Shown piece by piece: positions 32,235 to 41,701 of a DNA stretch of 64,000 nucleotides (position 1 is the stretch's first letter; every line of letters begins with the position of its first letter). The stretch is from Sedimenticola selenatireducens. Lineage in GTDB: Bacteria > Pseudomonadota > Gammaproteobacteria > Chromatiales > Chromatiaceae. The notes under the pieces were generated by a model, which did no database searches, had not been told where the DNA came from, and was given only the letters and a program-made list of their open reading frames with translations. Made by a program: the position numbers and the translations under genes. The stretch spans positions 167,373 to 231,372 of the forward strand of contig NZ_VMNH01000007.1 in NCBI RefSeq assembly GCF_007625115.1, read 5' to 3'.

Positions 32235-33974
32235 ATGGTTGAAGAGGAAGAGATGGGCCGCACCGAGGGTGTCCGTAGTCGAAAACGGATTCGTATTGGT
32301 GATCTGCTGGTTGAGAATAAGGTTATCTCCGAAGGCCAGTTGCAAGCTGCACTGACTGAGCAGAAACGCTCTGGGCACAAACTGGGGCATACGCTGATCG
32401 AGCTGGGCTTTATTGACGAACAGCGCCTGTTGGATTTTCTGTCTCAGCAGCTGCAGATCCCGTTTATCGACCTGACCAGTTTTGCGTTAAAACCAGATGT
32501 GATTAAACAGTTATCTGAAACTATTGCACGTCGCTATCGCGTGATCTTGTTGGAAGTCCGGGATAAAGATGTGCTGGTTGGGATGGCCGATCCGACAGAT
32601 CTGTTTGCCTACGATGAATTGGGTCATGCACTCAAAAAACGTATTCGTCAGGCTGTTGTCCGTGAAAGTGATCTACTGGATGCGCTGGATCGTATGTATC
32701 GGCGGTCCGATGAACTTACCTCTCTGGCAGGTGAACTGCATGAAGACCTGACACAAGGTGACTTTGACCTTGGAAAGTTGATGCAGACGGTAGAGGCGGG
32801 CGATGCGCCTGTTATTCGCTTGCTTCAGACCTTGTTCGAAGATGCGATACAGGCCAAGGCGTCAGATATCCATATTGAACCCGATGAAGAGGTGTTGCGG
32901 ATACGCCAACGTATAGACGGCGTTTTACATGAGCACGTGATGAATGAACGACGTATTGCACCGGCACTGGTGCAGCGACTGAAGTTGCTGGCCAGTCTGG
33001 ATATTTCTGAAAAACGTTTACCACAGGATGGACGTTTCCAGATTACAGTTAAAAAGCACTCGATCGACGTCCGCCTTTCTACCATGCCGGTTCAACACGG
33101 AGAGGCGGTGGTCATGCGCTTGTTGGATCAGAGTTCTGGCATACTCAGTCTGAGCGATCTGGGCATCCAGGATGAGATGCTGAAAAGATTGCGCATGCTG
33201 ATCATGAAACCCCATGGCATGGTATTGGTAACGGGACCAACGGGTAGCGGTAAAACCACCACACTCTATTCTGCACTGAGTGAACTGAATGTGGCTGAAA
33301 AGAAGATTATTACCGTGGAAGACCCGGTTGAGTATCGACTTCCGAGGATTAATCAGGTCCAGGTACATGAGCAGATTGGCTTGACGTTTGCCCGGGTGCT
33401 GCGAACCGCCATGCGACAGGATCCAGATATCCTGCTGGTAGGTGAGATGCGTGACCTGGAAACGGCCCAGATAGGCCTGCGAGCCGCTATCACGGGCCAT
33501 TTTGTACTTTCCACTCTGCACACGAACAGTGCTATTGGTACAGTGAGTCGCTTGCTCGATATGGGCGCACCAGGTTATCTGATGGCCTCTTCATTGTCCG
33601 CTATCGTCGCACAACGCCTGGTACGCCGTATCTGCACCCACTGTGCTGTGCCCTATGAGCCTGATGAACTAGAGCAAGTCTGGCTAGACGGTGTTGGACA
33701 TGATTTTGACTTGAGTGGTTTGCGTATTGGTAAAGGGTGTAACCGTTGCGGCAATACGGGTTATCGTGGTCGAGTGGGTATCTATGAGATGCTGGAACTG
33801 AATGGCGAGATGGCGGCCGCACTACGTCGGGATGATCACGAATCCTTTGCACAGATTGCGAATGCCAGTAGCCATTTTGTCCCCTTGTGGAGATCGGGGT
33901 TGCAGTATGCCTCGGAAGGAATAACCTCACTCAGTGAAGCGATTCGGATTGCAGGTGATGTGGAGGTTTCCTGA
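32235..33974 (+). CDS. mshE: MshE, pilus extension ATPase (GspE/PilB family)
   Basis: 579-aa secretion ATPase that powers pilus assembly. The N-terminal MshEN domain carries RIGDLLVENKVI followed by LQAALTEQKRSGHKLGHTL, matching the RxGxxL...L..Q....LGxxL pattern by which MshE binds c-di-GMP. Walker A is VTGPTGSGKTTTL near residue 331, followed by the Asp box (EDPVEYRLPRI), Walker B DPDILLVGEMRD and His box STLHTNSAIG. Paired CTHC and CNRCG motifs form a zinc site. It would extend a pilus although no pilin gene is present in the window. Confidence 0.95.
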   Translation: MVEEEEMGRTEGVRSRKRIRIGDLLVENKVISEGQLQAALTEQKRSGHKLGHTLIELGFIDEQRLLDFLSQQLQIPFIDLTSFALKPDVIKQLSETIARRYRVILLEVRDKDVLVGMADPTDLFAYDELGHALKKRIRQAVVRESDLLDALDRMYRRSDELTSLAGELHEDLTQGDFDLGKLMQTVEAGDAPVIRLLQTLFEDAIQAKASDIHIEPDEEVLRIRQRIDGVLHEHVMNERRIAPALVQRLKLLASLDISEKRLPQDGRFQITVKKHSIDVRLSTMPVQHGEAVVMRLLDQSSGILSLSDLGIQDEMLKRLRMLIMKPHGMVLVTGPTGSGKTTTLYSALSELNVAEKKIITVEDPVEYRLPRINQVQVHEQIGLTFARVLRTAMRQDPDILLVGEMRDLETAQIGLRAAITGHFVLSTLHTNSAIGTVSRLLDMGAPGYLMASSLSAIVAQRLVRRICTHCAVPYEPDELEQVWLDGVGHDFDLSGLRIGKGCNRCGNTGYRGRVGIYEMLELNGEMAAALRRDDHESFAQIANASSHFVPLWRSGLQYASEGITSLSEAIRIAGDVEVS

Positions 33975-34013
33975 TGACAAATCAGCGACGGCTCACGGGT
34001 CTGAGGGGTACTG

Positions 34014-35237
34014 ATGCGGGCTTTTGAGTATAAAGCACGAAACCGCCGCGGTGAGGCACTGACGGGGACCCTTGAAGGGGAGAGCCCTGAGGCTGTTGCC
34101 GAGCAACTGTTTCGTTCCAACCTGACGCCCATAAATATTGTACCGGTTGAAAGACGCAGTTCGAGTACCGAAATTAAACTGGGTTGGTTTAAGCCGAGAG
34201 TAACACTGGATGAATTGGTATTGCTCTGCCGCCAGCTTTACACCTTGCAGAAGGCAGGCGTACCGATTCTGCGTAGTCTGGGCAGTCTGATTGATACGAC
34301 CCGGAATCCAACCCTGGCAGCGGCCCTCAAAGGTGTCTCCGATGATATTCAATCCGGCCGAGAGCTGCATATGGCGCTGGCTCGCTATCCTGACATCTTT
34401 TCGCCACTCTTTATCAGCCTGATTAAAGTCGGGGAAAGTACCGGTAGATTGGATGAGACATTTCTCCAGTTGGCAGGTTATCTGGAGCTGGAGAAAGAGA
34501 CCCGCAATCGCATTAAAAGTGCGACTCGTTATCCTATGACCGTCATCCTGGCGATCGTTGTGGCCATGGTTATTATCAACATCTGGGTAATTCCTGCCTT
34601 CGCGGATGCCTTTGCGCGATTTGATGCTGAATTGCCCTTTGCTACCCAGATTTTGTTGGGGGTTTCAAGTTTCACACTGAACTGGTGGCCCTATCTGCTG
34701 GCGGGTACCTTGGCAGGCGTGCTTGGACTTCGGTTCTGGATTATGAGTGAAGAGGGTGGGTACATTTGGTCGCGGATGATTCTGCATACACCGCTGATCG
34801 GGCATATTCTTAAAAAGGCGATATTGGGTCGATTTTCACGCTCATTGGCTTTAGCGATGCGTTCAGGCGTACCACTGGTCCAGGCATTGACCGTTATCTC
34901 TGGTGTGGTCAATAACGCCTTTGTCGCTGAGCGTATTTTGAGTATGCGGGATGGTATTGAAAGCGGCGATTCAATCGCCAGAACCGCTGCCGCCACCGGG
35001 ATGTTTACCTCGATGGTCTTGCAGATGATCGCAATAGGTGAAGAGACGGGTGCCGTTGATGACCTGTTGCTGGAGACGGCGGAGCATTATGAGCGAGAGG
35101 TCAAATATGATCTGGCGAGACTCTCTGATGCCATCGAACCCGTGATTATTGTAATCATAGGAGGCATGGTGCTGATTTTGGCCCTGGGTGTATTCCTACC
35201 GATGTGGGACCTCTCATCGGCAGTGCATAAAAACTGA
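34014..35237 (+). CDS. mshG: MshG, inner-membrane platform protein (GspF/PilC family)
   Basis: 407-aa platform protein with two T2SSF domains. The N-terminal cytoplasmic part begins MRAFEYKARNRRGEALTG. The two repeats contain LVLLCRQLYTLQKAGVPILR and LGRFSRSLALAMRSGVPLVQ. Membrane helices are seen near residues 173-195, 220-240 and 375-400. The ATG at 34014 is 39 bp after mshE. A terminator-like hairpin follows, so the msh operon ends here, where mshF and the pilin genes stand in Vibrio and Shewanella. Confidence 0.93.
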   Translation: MRAFEYKARNRRGEALTGTLEGESPEAVAEQLFRSNLTPINIVPVERRSSSTEIKLGWFKPRVTLDELVLLCRQLYTLQKAGVPILRSLGSLIDTTRNPTLAAALKGVSDDIQSGRELHMALARYPDIFSPLFISLIKVGESTGRLDETFLQLAGYLELEKETRNRIKSATRYPMTVILAIVVAMVIINIWVIPAFADAFARFDAELPFATQILLGVSSFTLNWWPYLLAGTLAGVLGLRFWIMSEEGGYIWSRMILHTPLIGHILKKAILGRFSRSLALAMRSGVPLVQALTVISGVVNNAFVAERILSMRDGIESGDSIARTAAATGMFTSMVLQMIAIGEETGAVDDLLLETAEHYEREVKYDLARLSDAIEPVIIVIIGGMVLILALGVFLPMWDLSSAVHKN

Positions 35238-35261
35238 TCTTTGTTTAATGAAAATATAACC

Positions 35262-35295
35262 ACCGAGCATCCAAGTTTAAGCCTGGATGTTCGGT
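35262..35295. terminator. Terminator at the end of the msh operon
   Basis: ACCGAGCATCCA (35262-35273) and TGGATGTTCGGT (35284-35295) form a 12-bp stem with one G-U pair and a 10-nt loop. It lies between the mshG stop and the convergent 2TM gene and may serve both. Confidence 0.7.
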
Positions 35296-35299
35296 TAAT

Positions 35300-35788
35300 T
35301 CACTTCCTTTGTTCTAAATGAACCAGCTCCGATTTCCTGCGTTTTAAAAATCCATAGGCATGAAGGCCTCTCAAACTGAGGGGAATGCCCCAGAAAAAGA
35401 GTGGATAGTAGAACCAAAGAGAATCGCTGCTGGTAGTGATGTCGACAATAAACAGCCCGAGATTGACGAGCAGGTAGATAATTAGGTGGCGATGGAACTG
35501 TTCGATCCGCTCCTCGCGTTTGTGTAAGGATGACATGGGTTGTTGCTCCACTGGTGCGGTTGAAGTCACCTCTACAGTGGGTGTGGTATTAGTCACACTG
35601 TTCTGCAGTAGTGAAACGTCAGTATCAAATGCGCAGGCAATGGCCTTGAGTGTATCCAGGGAAGCGGTACCACCCTGTTCTATGCGCTGAACGGTGCGAA
35701 CACTCAAACCGCTGATTTCGGCCAGCTGTTCCTGTGACCATGCACGTCTTAATCGCTTACTCTTTAACCAGTTTTCTTGATCTGACAT
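35300..35788 (-). CDS. XRE-family HTH protein with C-terminal 2TM domain
   Basis: 162 aa. The N-terminal XRE helix-turn-helix (residues 8-62: RLRRAWSQEQLAEISGLS, RTVQRIEQGG) is joined by a Thr-rich linker to a 2TM domain. Its membrane helices are near residues 102-118 (LIIYLLVNLGLFIVDIT) and 123-143, flanked by the conserved basic motifs of the 2TM family. It is likely a membrane-tethered transcription factor. It is a single gene convergent with mshG. Its target is unknown. Confidence 0.88.
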   Translation of the reverse strand: MSDQENWLKSKRLRRAWSQEQLAEISGLSVRTVQRIEQGGTASLDTLKAIACAFDTDVSLLQNSVTNTTPTVEVTSTAPVEQQPMSSLHKREERIEQFHRHLIIYLLVNLGLFIVDITTSSDSLWFYYPLFFWGIPLSLRGLHAYGFLKRRKSELVHLEQRK

Positions 35789-35926
35789 TGAGGCTACCTT
35801 CGCTACAGCTTTCAGTATTTTCTGATGGCGCTGTGCTGGCCACGACAGTAGGGTGACAGCAACCTGACAGATGCTCCAATATATTGAATATTAAATAATT
35901 ATCAGGCTATTCCATGTCTTAGTGGA

Positions 35927-37009
35927 TTACCCTTCACTCAGCAGGTTTCGTAAGTCGATAACTGCTGCATTGGCGCGGGATATGTACGATGCCATCACCA
36001 GTGAGTAGTTGGTTACGATGCCAAACCCGCCGCCGTTGAGCACCATGGGGCTCATGACAGACTGTTGTGTGGCCTCCAGTTCACGAACAATCTGGCGCAG
36101 ACTGACCAAGGCATTTTTCTTCATCAGTATGTCGCGAAAATCCACCTCAACGGCCTTCAGGAAATGAATCAGTGCCCAGGTGGAGCCCCTTGCTTCGTAG
36201 AACACATCATCAATTTCCAGCCAAGGGGTGTGTACCTCAACCTGTGCGGGTGCATTGGTTGACTGGGTGGCTTCTGGGTCTCCTGCCAAATCTGTATTAA
36301 GTCGCTCCTGTCCAACACTGGCACTCAGGCGTTGCGAAAGACTTCCCAATCTTTTTTCAACCGTAGCGAGCCAGTCTTTAAGATTATCTGCACGGGCATA
36401 GAATTGGGTATTTTGAGCGTCACTCTGAGCCAAGTCATGCAGATAAGTCCGCAAAGCCTTGAGGCCTTCGCGATATTCCCCTTCGGTTGAGGGCAAGATC
36501 CAGGAATCGTTACTGAAATTAAACTGAGGCTCTGCGATCGCCAGGTATTTGTTTTCTGTGGACTGTGATTGCGAACGGCTGATGTCGTTCCTCAATGCGC
36601 GGGCAAGATCACGAGACTGAACCAGGGCGCCAAACTCCCAGTTGGGAATGTTATCGAGAAAAACGCTGGGTGGCATGATGTCATTGCTCAGATAGCCACC
36701 GGGCTTTTCAAGCAGATTTTCCATCACGCTTATTAACGATGCAGTGGTATGAGTGCCCACTACGGCTTTTGATCCAGCCAGTTGCCGTTCAGTGTTTTGC
36801 CGAATATCGAATAGTTCCGGTTCCTGGCTCCAGTAAACACTGAATCCGTACATCACTATCAAGAGTGTGAATATCAGTAGGCCGCTTGCCCAGACCCAGC
36901 CTTTCTCACGGATTGTCTGCGGGTGATAGAGCCGAATAAATTCTCGGACTAAGCGGTGCAGTTTTGATCCCAGGGCAGTCAGATAATTGTTCACTTGATA
37001 TATTTCCAT
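35927..37009 (-). CDS. DUF2333 family inner-membrane protein
   Basis: 360 aa. A single membrane helix near residues 38-58 (WVWASGLLIFTLLIVMYGFS) follows a short basic cytoplasmic N-terminus; the rest is periplasmic, with long helical stretches and a conserved PSVFLDNIPNWEFGALVQ motif. The family is confined mostly to gammaproteobacteria and has no known role. It is divergent from gor, which starts 84 bp away. The Shine-Dalgarno before the ATG at 37009 is poor. Confidence 0.8.
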   Translation of the reverse strand: MEIYQVNNYLTALGSKLHRLVREFIRLYHPQTIREKGWVWASGLLIFTLLIVMYGFSVYWSQEPELFDIRQNTERQLAGSKAVVGTHTTASLISVMENLLEKPGGYLSNDIMPPSVFLDNIPNWEFGALVQSRDLARALRNDISRSQSQSTENKYLAIAEPQFNFSNDSWILPSTEGEYREGLKALRTYLHDLAQSDAQNTQFYARADNLKDWLATVEKRLGSLSQRLSASVGQERLNTDLAGDPEATQSTNAPAQVEVHTPWLEIDDVFYEARGSTWALIHFLKAVEVDFRDILMKKNALVSLRQIVRELEATQQSVMSPMVLNGGGFGIVTNYSLVMASYISRANAAVIDLRNLLSEG

Positions 37010-37092
37010 GAAAAAGTTGTCCCACAGCTATCCATATTGGGACAATAGGCCTAAATCCAAGCAGAGTATCCCACATTTGAAGGAGCGGTGTT

Positions 37093-38445
37093 ATGACCAA
37101 AGTGTATGATTTGATAGCCATTGGCGGCGGTAGTGGGGGGCTTTCGGCCGCTGAACGCGCGGCAAAATATGGGGCTAAGTGCGCCGTTATTGAGGCGGGA
37201 AAACTGGGTGGTACCTGTGTCAATCTAGGATGTGTACCAAAAAAGATCATGTGGTATGGCGCCTCTATTGCACACATGCTTGAAGATGCACCGGCTTATG
37301 GCTTTGCAGTAAAGCGCGAGGGATTCGACTGGGGCACACTGATCACTGAACGTAATCGCTATGTCACCAATATCAACAATTGGTACCACACTTATCTGGC
37401 GGATTCTAATATTGATGAGATCACTGGGTATGCGCACTTTGTCGATGATCATACCCTGGAAGTGGATGGCGAACGTTATCAGGCTAACCATATCGTCATT
37501 GCACCCGGCTCCTATGCTGTAGTGCCGGAGATAGAAGGGGCGGATCTGGGTATTACTTCCGATGGTTTTTTTGGTCTTTCAGAACAACCCCGGCGTGTGG
37601 CTGTAGTGGGTAGCGGATACATTGCGGTTGAGCTTGCCGGTATGCTCAACGCCGTAGGCACTGAGGTAACCATGTTCCTGCGGGGCGAGCATCTGCTGAG
37701 AAAGTTTGACCCGATGTTACGTGAGAGCCTGATGGATGAGATGCTAGAAGATGGGGTGAATATCATCTCATCATCCCAGATTGATCGTATTGAACGCGCT
37801 GATGATGGCACTTTGAATTTACATTGCAGGGCCAATGGTCAGGTTCAAGCTGGATTCGACCAACTGATCTGGGCAATAGGCCGCAATCCCTCGTCCACTC
37901 AGCTGGGTCTTGAAAACACGGGTATCACTAAAGATGCTCAGGGCTATATTAAGGTCGATGAGTTTCAGAACACGCAGGTGTCGGGTGTCTACGCCTTGGG
38001 TGATGTGACCGATGCGCCACAGTTGACGCCTGTTGCCATTGCTGCGGCACGCAGGCTCTCAGATCGACTTTTTGGTGGAATGTTGGATAGAAGGCTCGAC
38101 TACAGTCTGGTCCCCAGTGTGGTCTTTTCTCATCCACCGATTGCGACGGTGGGGCTCACTGAAGACGAAGCCCGTGCTACGCATGGTGAGGCCGTCAAAG
38201 TCTATCAAACCCGCTTTACGCCCATGTATCACGCCTTTACAAAGCGCCAGAGCAAGGTGGCGATGAAGCTGGTATGCGTCGGTGCGCAGGAGAAGATTGT
38301 TGGTTGTCATGTTATAGGATTTGGCGCAGACGAGATGCTTCAGGGGTTTGCCGTAGCCATCCGTATGGGTGCCACTAAAAAGGACTTCGACGACACGATT
38401 GCCATTCATCCAACCGGGTCCGAGGAGTTGGTGACAATGCGCTGA
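37093..38445 (+). CDS. gor: Glutathione-disulfide reductase
   Basis: 450-aa homodimeric FAD enzyme that reduces glutathione disulfide with NADPH. It has the FAD-binding [14 protein letters not shown] start, redox-active disulfide Cys42-Cys47 in [13 protein letters not shown], a Rossmann NAD(P) motif [15 protein letters not shown] and the second FAD motif [18 protein letters not shown]. The catalytic base is in [14 protein letters not shown] at the C-terminus, the HPTxxEE of true GR. Length and spacing match E. coli Gor (450 aa). Confidence 0.94.
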   Translation: MTKVYDLIAIGGGSGGLSAAERAAKYGAKCAVIEAGKLGGTCVNLGCVPKKIMWYGASIAHMLEDAPAYGFAVKREGFDWGTLITERNRYVTNINNWYHTYLADSNIDEITGYAHFVDDHTLEVDGERYQANHIVIAPGSYAVVPEIEGADLGITSDGFFGLSEQPRRVAVVGSGYIAVELAGMLNAVGTEVTMFLRGEHLLRKFDPMLRESLMDEMLEDGVNIISSSQIDRIERADDGTLNLHCRANGQVQAGFDQLIWAIGRNPSSTQLGLENTGITKDAQGYIKVDEFQNTQVSGVYALGDVTDAPQLTPVAIAAARRLSDRLFGGMLDRRLDYSLVPSVVFSHPPIATVGLTEDEARATHGEAVKVYQTRFTPMYHAFTKRQSKVAMKLVCVGAQEKIVGCHVIGFGADEMLQGFAVAIRMGATKKDFDDTIAIHPTGSEELVTMR

Positions 38446-38462
38446 TGGGGCATTTGCGGCAA

Positions 38463-39470
38463 TCAGTGAGACGGGTTAAGTCCCTGGAGCATATGCAGAT
38501 AGTTGCTCAGTCGTTGGGGGTGGATCTTCCCTTGTTCCACAGCTTCTTTCAAGGCGCAACTTGGCTCTTGTTGGTGGCTGCAGTTGCTAAATTTGCAGTG
38601 CCCGAGGAAATCTCTGAACTCGATAAAGCCCTGTGCTAAAGCCTCTGGGGCCAATTCACCCAGCCGGAAACTGCGTACACCGGGTGAGTCGATGAGGTGA
38701 CCACCCGAGGGGAGGTCGTACAGGGTAGTGGCGGATGTGGTGTGACAACCCATCCCTGAAGCTTCAGAGAGGCGGCCAATCTGTATATCGATGTCTGGCA
38801 GTAAGGCCATAATCAGGGAAGATTTCCCTACTCCAGATTGGCCCACCAGGATACTGGTCTGATTATTCAGCCTCTCAATCAGAGGATCCAGGCCATGTTC
38901 AAATTTGGCGCTGATCTCAATCACCGGATAACCGATTTTTTCATAGTGGCCAAACTGCTGTTCAAAGGAATCGATAGCCGTTTGATCCATTAAATCCCGC
39001 TTGTTTAAGGCTATTAGGGTCGTTACACCGATCTGCTCTGCGGCGACCAGATACTGGTCGACCAGGTATTGACTGGGAGGAGGCTCGGGGGCCAGCACAA
39101 TGACAATCTGAGAGATATTGGCGGCCAGCGCGCGCGCTTCACCGCTAAAGTTGGGACGTATCAGGGCTGTGTCACGGGGTAAAACAGCCGTTACCACACC
39201 CTGACCATCGTCTGTTGACTGCCATACCACCCGGTCACCACAGACCACTTGTCCAATGTTCTGTCTTGAAAGGCAATGTGTGTAGTGTTCAGTCCCGTCA
39301 GAGACGATCAGGTTCTGACCATGCCGGGTGATTACCTTTCCTTCACGTGGCGCTGTCTCGCTGACTTCGGAGAGTGCTTGATCAGCATGCTGTTCCAGTT
39401 TTTTTCTTCGCCTCTCCTGAATGGCACCTATGCGCTCTCGCTGTCTTTCAGTCAGTCTGCGTTTAGCCAT
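38463..39470 (-). CDS. rsgA: RsgA, small-ribosomal-subunit biogenesis GTPase
   Basis: 335-aa circularly permuted GTPase that checks late 30S maturation. The basic N-terminus (KRRLTERQRERIGAIQERRRK) leads into an OB-fold. The permuted GTPase has NKRDLMD (G4) ahead of GQSGVGKSSLIMALLP (G1) and DSPGVRSF (G3). A zinc finger reads CKFSNCSH...C near the end. The gene is the third of a minus-strand set M48 protease-cytochrome-rsgA, with a 17-bp gap, and converges on gor. Confidence 0.95.
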   Translation of the reverse strand: MAKRRLTERQRERIGAIQERRRKKLEQHADQALSEVSETAPREGKVITRHGQNLIVSDGTEHYTHCLSRQNIGQVVCGDRVVWQSTDDGQGVVTAVLPRDTALIRPNFSGEARALAANISQIVIVLAPEPPPSQYLVDQYLVAAEQIGVTTLIALNKRDLMDQTAIDSFEQQFGHYEKIGYPVIEISAKFEHGLDPLIERLNNQTSILVGQSGVGKSSLIMALLPDIDIQIGRLSEASGMGCHTTSATTLYDLPSGGHLIDSPGVRSFRLGELAPEALAQGFIEFRDFLGHCKFSNCSHQQEPSCALKEAVEQGKIHPQRLSNYLHMLQGLNPSH

Positions 39471-39487
39471 GCGATGTTAGCTGCTCT

Positions 39488-39775
39488 TTACTTCTTGAAA
39501 TGGTAGTACTCAATGTTCAGATATTCAGCCGTGTTTTCGACATCCTCATCAAACCAGTTCAGATTGAGCGCCAATTGACAGCGTTGTACTTGGGTGGATA
39601 CCCCTTTTCGACTGGACACTCTTCGATCGCTTCGTGTGTAGAGTTCGCTACCATGGCAGGAGGTGCAATTCTCACTCACTTGCTTTTTACCGGCCTCGAT
39701 ATCAAAGGCGTTGGCCTGACTGAAGAGAGTAAGAAGAAGGCTGGATAAGGCAAGCTTCATAATGTGTGTGTTCAT
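39488..39775 (-). CDS. Small exported c-type cytochrome
   Basis: 95 aa with a signal peptide (MKLALSSLLLTLFSQANA). One heme-binding motif, CTSCH, occurs near residue 37, followed by ELYTRSDRRVSS and TQVQRCQLALNLNWFDEDVE. The mature part contains no Met and only one other His (YYHFKK at the C-terminus), so the usual His-Met heme ligation is impossible. A conserved-looking Cys follows in VQRCQ. The gene overlaps the M48 protease stop (ATGA) and is translationally coupled to it. The electron partner is unknown. Confidence 0.85.
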   Translation of the reverse strand: MNTHIMKLALSSLLLTLFSQANAFDIEAGKKQVSENCTSCHGSELYTRSDRRVSSRKGVSTQVQRCQLALNLNWFDEDVENTAEYLNIEYYHFKK

Positions 39776-41046
39776 GCGGTGACCTCTCCCTGAGTGGAAA
39801 CGGGTTCAATTTTAGCTGCGAGATGGGCAACACGTACTGGTGCGGGCGGGTGGCTGTCATGAAAGGCCGAGTAGAGTGGGTCCGGCGTCAGGGTGTTGGC
39901 ATTTTCTCTGTAGAGTTTGACCAGCGCCTTTATCATCGGTTCAGCCCCTGCCTGTTTCACAGCAAAGTCATCTGCTTCAAACTCATGTCGCCGAGACATA
40001 ATCGCCATAAGTGGTTGGAGGAACTGGGTAAATACCGGGAGGGCCAGCATAAACAACAGGAGAGCCAGTGCATTATCCTGTGCATTAACCCCGAGCGCCT
40101 GATAAAACCAGCCTTGTCCAGCCAGCCACCCGAGTAGGGCAAATCCGATGAGTGTCATAATCGTTGAGAGCAGTATGTGCTTAAGGATATGGCGCCGCTT
40201 AAAATGCCCCAGTTCATGGGCCAGAACCGCTTCCATCTCATCACCACTCAGGCTTTCAGCCAGGGTATCATAGAAGACGATGCGTTTATTTTTTCCGAAC
40301 CCGGTAAAGTAGGCGTTGCCATGCCCTGACCGTTTGGAGCCGTCCATAATGAAGATGCCCTTGCTGGCAAACCCACAACGCTCAAGCAGTCCTTGAATCC
40401 GCTCTTTTAGTGGGCCTTCTTCCAGTGGTGTGAATTTGTTGAACAAGGGGGCAATCAGGGTTGGATAGACCCACATCATTAACAGCATGAAGCCCATCCA
40501 AACCGCCCAGGCAGCAAACCACCAGTTATCACCGGCTTGTTCCATGAGCCAAAGGATAACCCAGAGCAGGGGCGTGCCTATAAGGAGTGCCAGAAGCAGT
40601 TGCAGCAGCATATCTTTCAAATACTGTCCGGGTGTTGTGCGATTGAAGCCAAATCGTTCCTCCAGCACAAAGGTACTCCAGATCCCAAGAGGTAGAGCGA
40701 TTAACCCGGAAATGAACGACAGGGTGAAAATAAGTCCGATGCCCTGCCATATTGGAGGAAGATCAATGTGTTGCCACTGCTGATGCAGCCAGTCGATGCC
40801 GCCGCCAAGTGTCCAGGCGATTAATAATGCGGTGCCGATGAACAGATCAATCCGCCCGATCTTTAATTTGGCGAGCGTGTAATCAGCGGCTTTTTTGTGC
40901 TCATTAATGGTCACTTTGTCACCAAATGCTGGTGGTACCGCATGACGATTCTTTGCCACATGCCGCTGTTGTCGCCACATCAACCAGATCTGTGTGATGA
41001 CACCCAAGGTTACGGCGATCAGAAATAATTGGGTAAATAGATGCAT
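39772..41046 (-). CDS. M48-family membrane metalloprotease (Ste24/HtpX-like)
   Basis: 424-aa integral membrane zinc protease of the CAAX-protease/Ste24 type. The zinc site is HELGH at residues 277-281 in [14 protein letters not shown], with the third ligand in [12 protein letters not shown] near 356. Several membrane helices are clear ([18 protein letters not shown] at the N-terminus; two more around the active site), and [20 protein letters not shown] is the conserved Ste24 loop. Bacterial members probably degrade or process membrane proteins. It is coupled to the small cytochrome gene and divergent from orn. Confidence 0.93.
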   Translation of the reverse strand: MHLFTQLFLIAVTLGVITQIWLMWRQQRHVAKNRHAVPPAFGDKVTINEHKKAADYTLAKLKIGRIDLFIGTALLIAWTLGGGIDWLHQQWQHIDLPPIWQGIGLIFTLSFISGLIALPLGIWSTFVLEERFGFNRTTPGQYLKDMLLQLLLALLIGTPLLWVILWLMEQAGDNWWFAAWAVWMGFMLLMMWVYPTLIAPLFNKFTPLEEGPLKERIQGLLERCGFASKGIFIMDGSKRSGHGNAYFTGFGKNKRIVFYDTLAESLSGDEMEAVLAHELGHFKRRHILKHILLSTIMTLIGFALLGWLAGQGWFYQALGVNAQDNALALLLFMLALPVFTQFLQPLMAIMSRRHEFEADDFAVKQAGAEPMIKALVKLYRENANTLTPDPLYSAFHDSHPPAPVRVAHLAAKIEPVSTQGEVTA

Positions 41047-41122
41047 CCATACAGGATACAGACATCGCTACGCTTCTGCTAGAATGCCGCATGTTTTGCC
41101 AGTAATCAGATCGGGAGTTGGG

Positions 41123-41692
41123 ATGGCGCAGGATTCAAACAATTTGATATGGATCGATCTGGAGATGACCGGGTTGGAGCCGCAAAGTGACCGTATCATC
41201 GAGATTGCAACGATCGTTACGGATGTCCATCTTAACATCCTGGCCGAAGGGCCGGTTATCGCCATACATCAGTCTGAAGATGTGATGATGGCGATGGATG
41301 ACTGGAATACCAATCAGCATGCAAAATCAGGGCTTACGGAGCGGGTTCGCACCAGTACATACAGTGAGTCAGATGCTGAGCAGCAGACATTAGCGTTTTT
41401 GTCCCAGTATGTACCGAAAGGGGCATCACCCATTTGTGGTAACAGTATTTGCCAGGATCGCCGTTTCCTAGCGCGCTTGATGCCGGAGTTGGAGGCGTAC
41501 TTCCACTACCGTAATCTGGATGTGAGTACCCTGAAAGAGCTGGTCAATCGATGGGCGCCCTCTGCAGCCAAGGGGTTGGTAAAGAGTGGCAAGCATCTGG
41601 CGATGGATGACATCAAGGACTCGATTATTGAGCTGCAGCACTACAGAACACATTTTTTGAGAATACCTACTGCATCTGATGAAACCAATTAA
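41123..41692 (+). CDS. orn: Oligoribonuclease
   Basis: 189-aa DEDD 3'-5' exonuclease that finishes RNA decay and pGpG breakdown. The ATG at 41123, preceded by GGGAG, is chosen; an open frame from 40994 would add 43 residues running over the protease promoter. Motifs are [12 protein letters not shown] (Exo I, DxE), [11 protein letters not shown] (Exo II), DVSTLKEL and [11 protein letters not shown] (Exo III, HxxxxD). Its product pGpG links it to c-di-GMP turnover, relevant to the PilZ and MshE genes here. Confidence 0.95.
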   Translation: MAQDSNNLIWIDLEMTGLEPQSDRIIEIATIVTDVHLNILAEGPVIAIHQSEDVMMAMDDWNTNQHAKSGLTERVRTSTYSESDAEQQTLAFLSQYVPKGASPICGNSICQDRRFLARLMPELEAYFHYRNLDVSTLKELVNRWAPSAAKGLVKSGKHLAMDDIKDSIIELQHYRTHFLRIPTASDETN

Positions 41693-41701
41693 TCAGGGTC
41701 T

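Noticed and set aside
38445..38639. 64-codon plus-strand frame directly after gor
   Set aside because: Antisense to the rsgA 3' end, including its zinc-binding residues; no independent support.
40994..41122. 43-residue N-terminal extension of orn
   Set aside because: Runs across the divergent protease gene start; the ATG at 41123 has a Shine-Dalgarno and matches Orn length.
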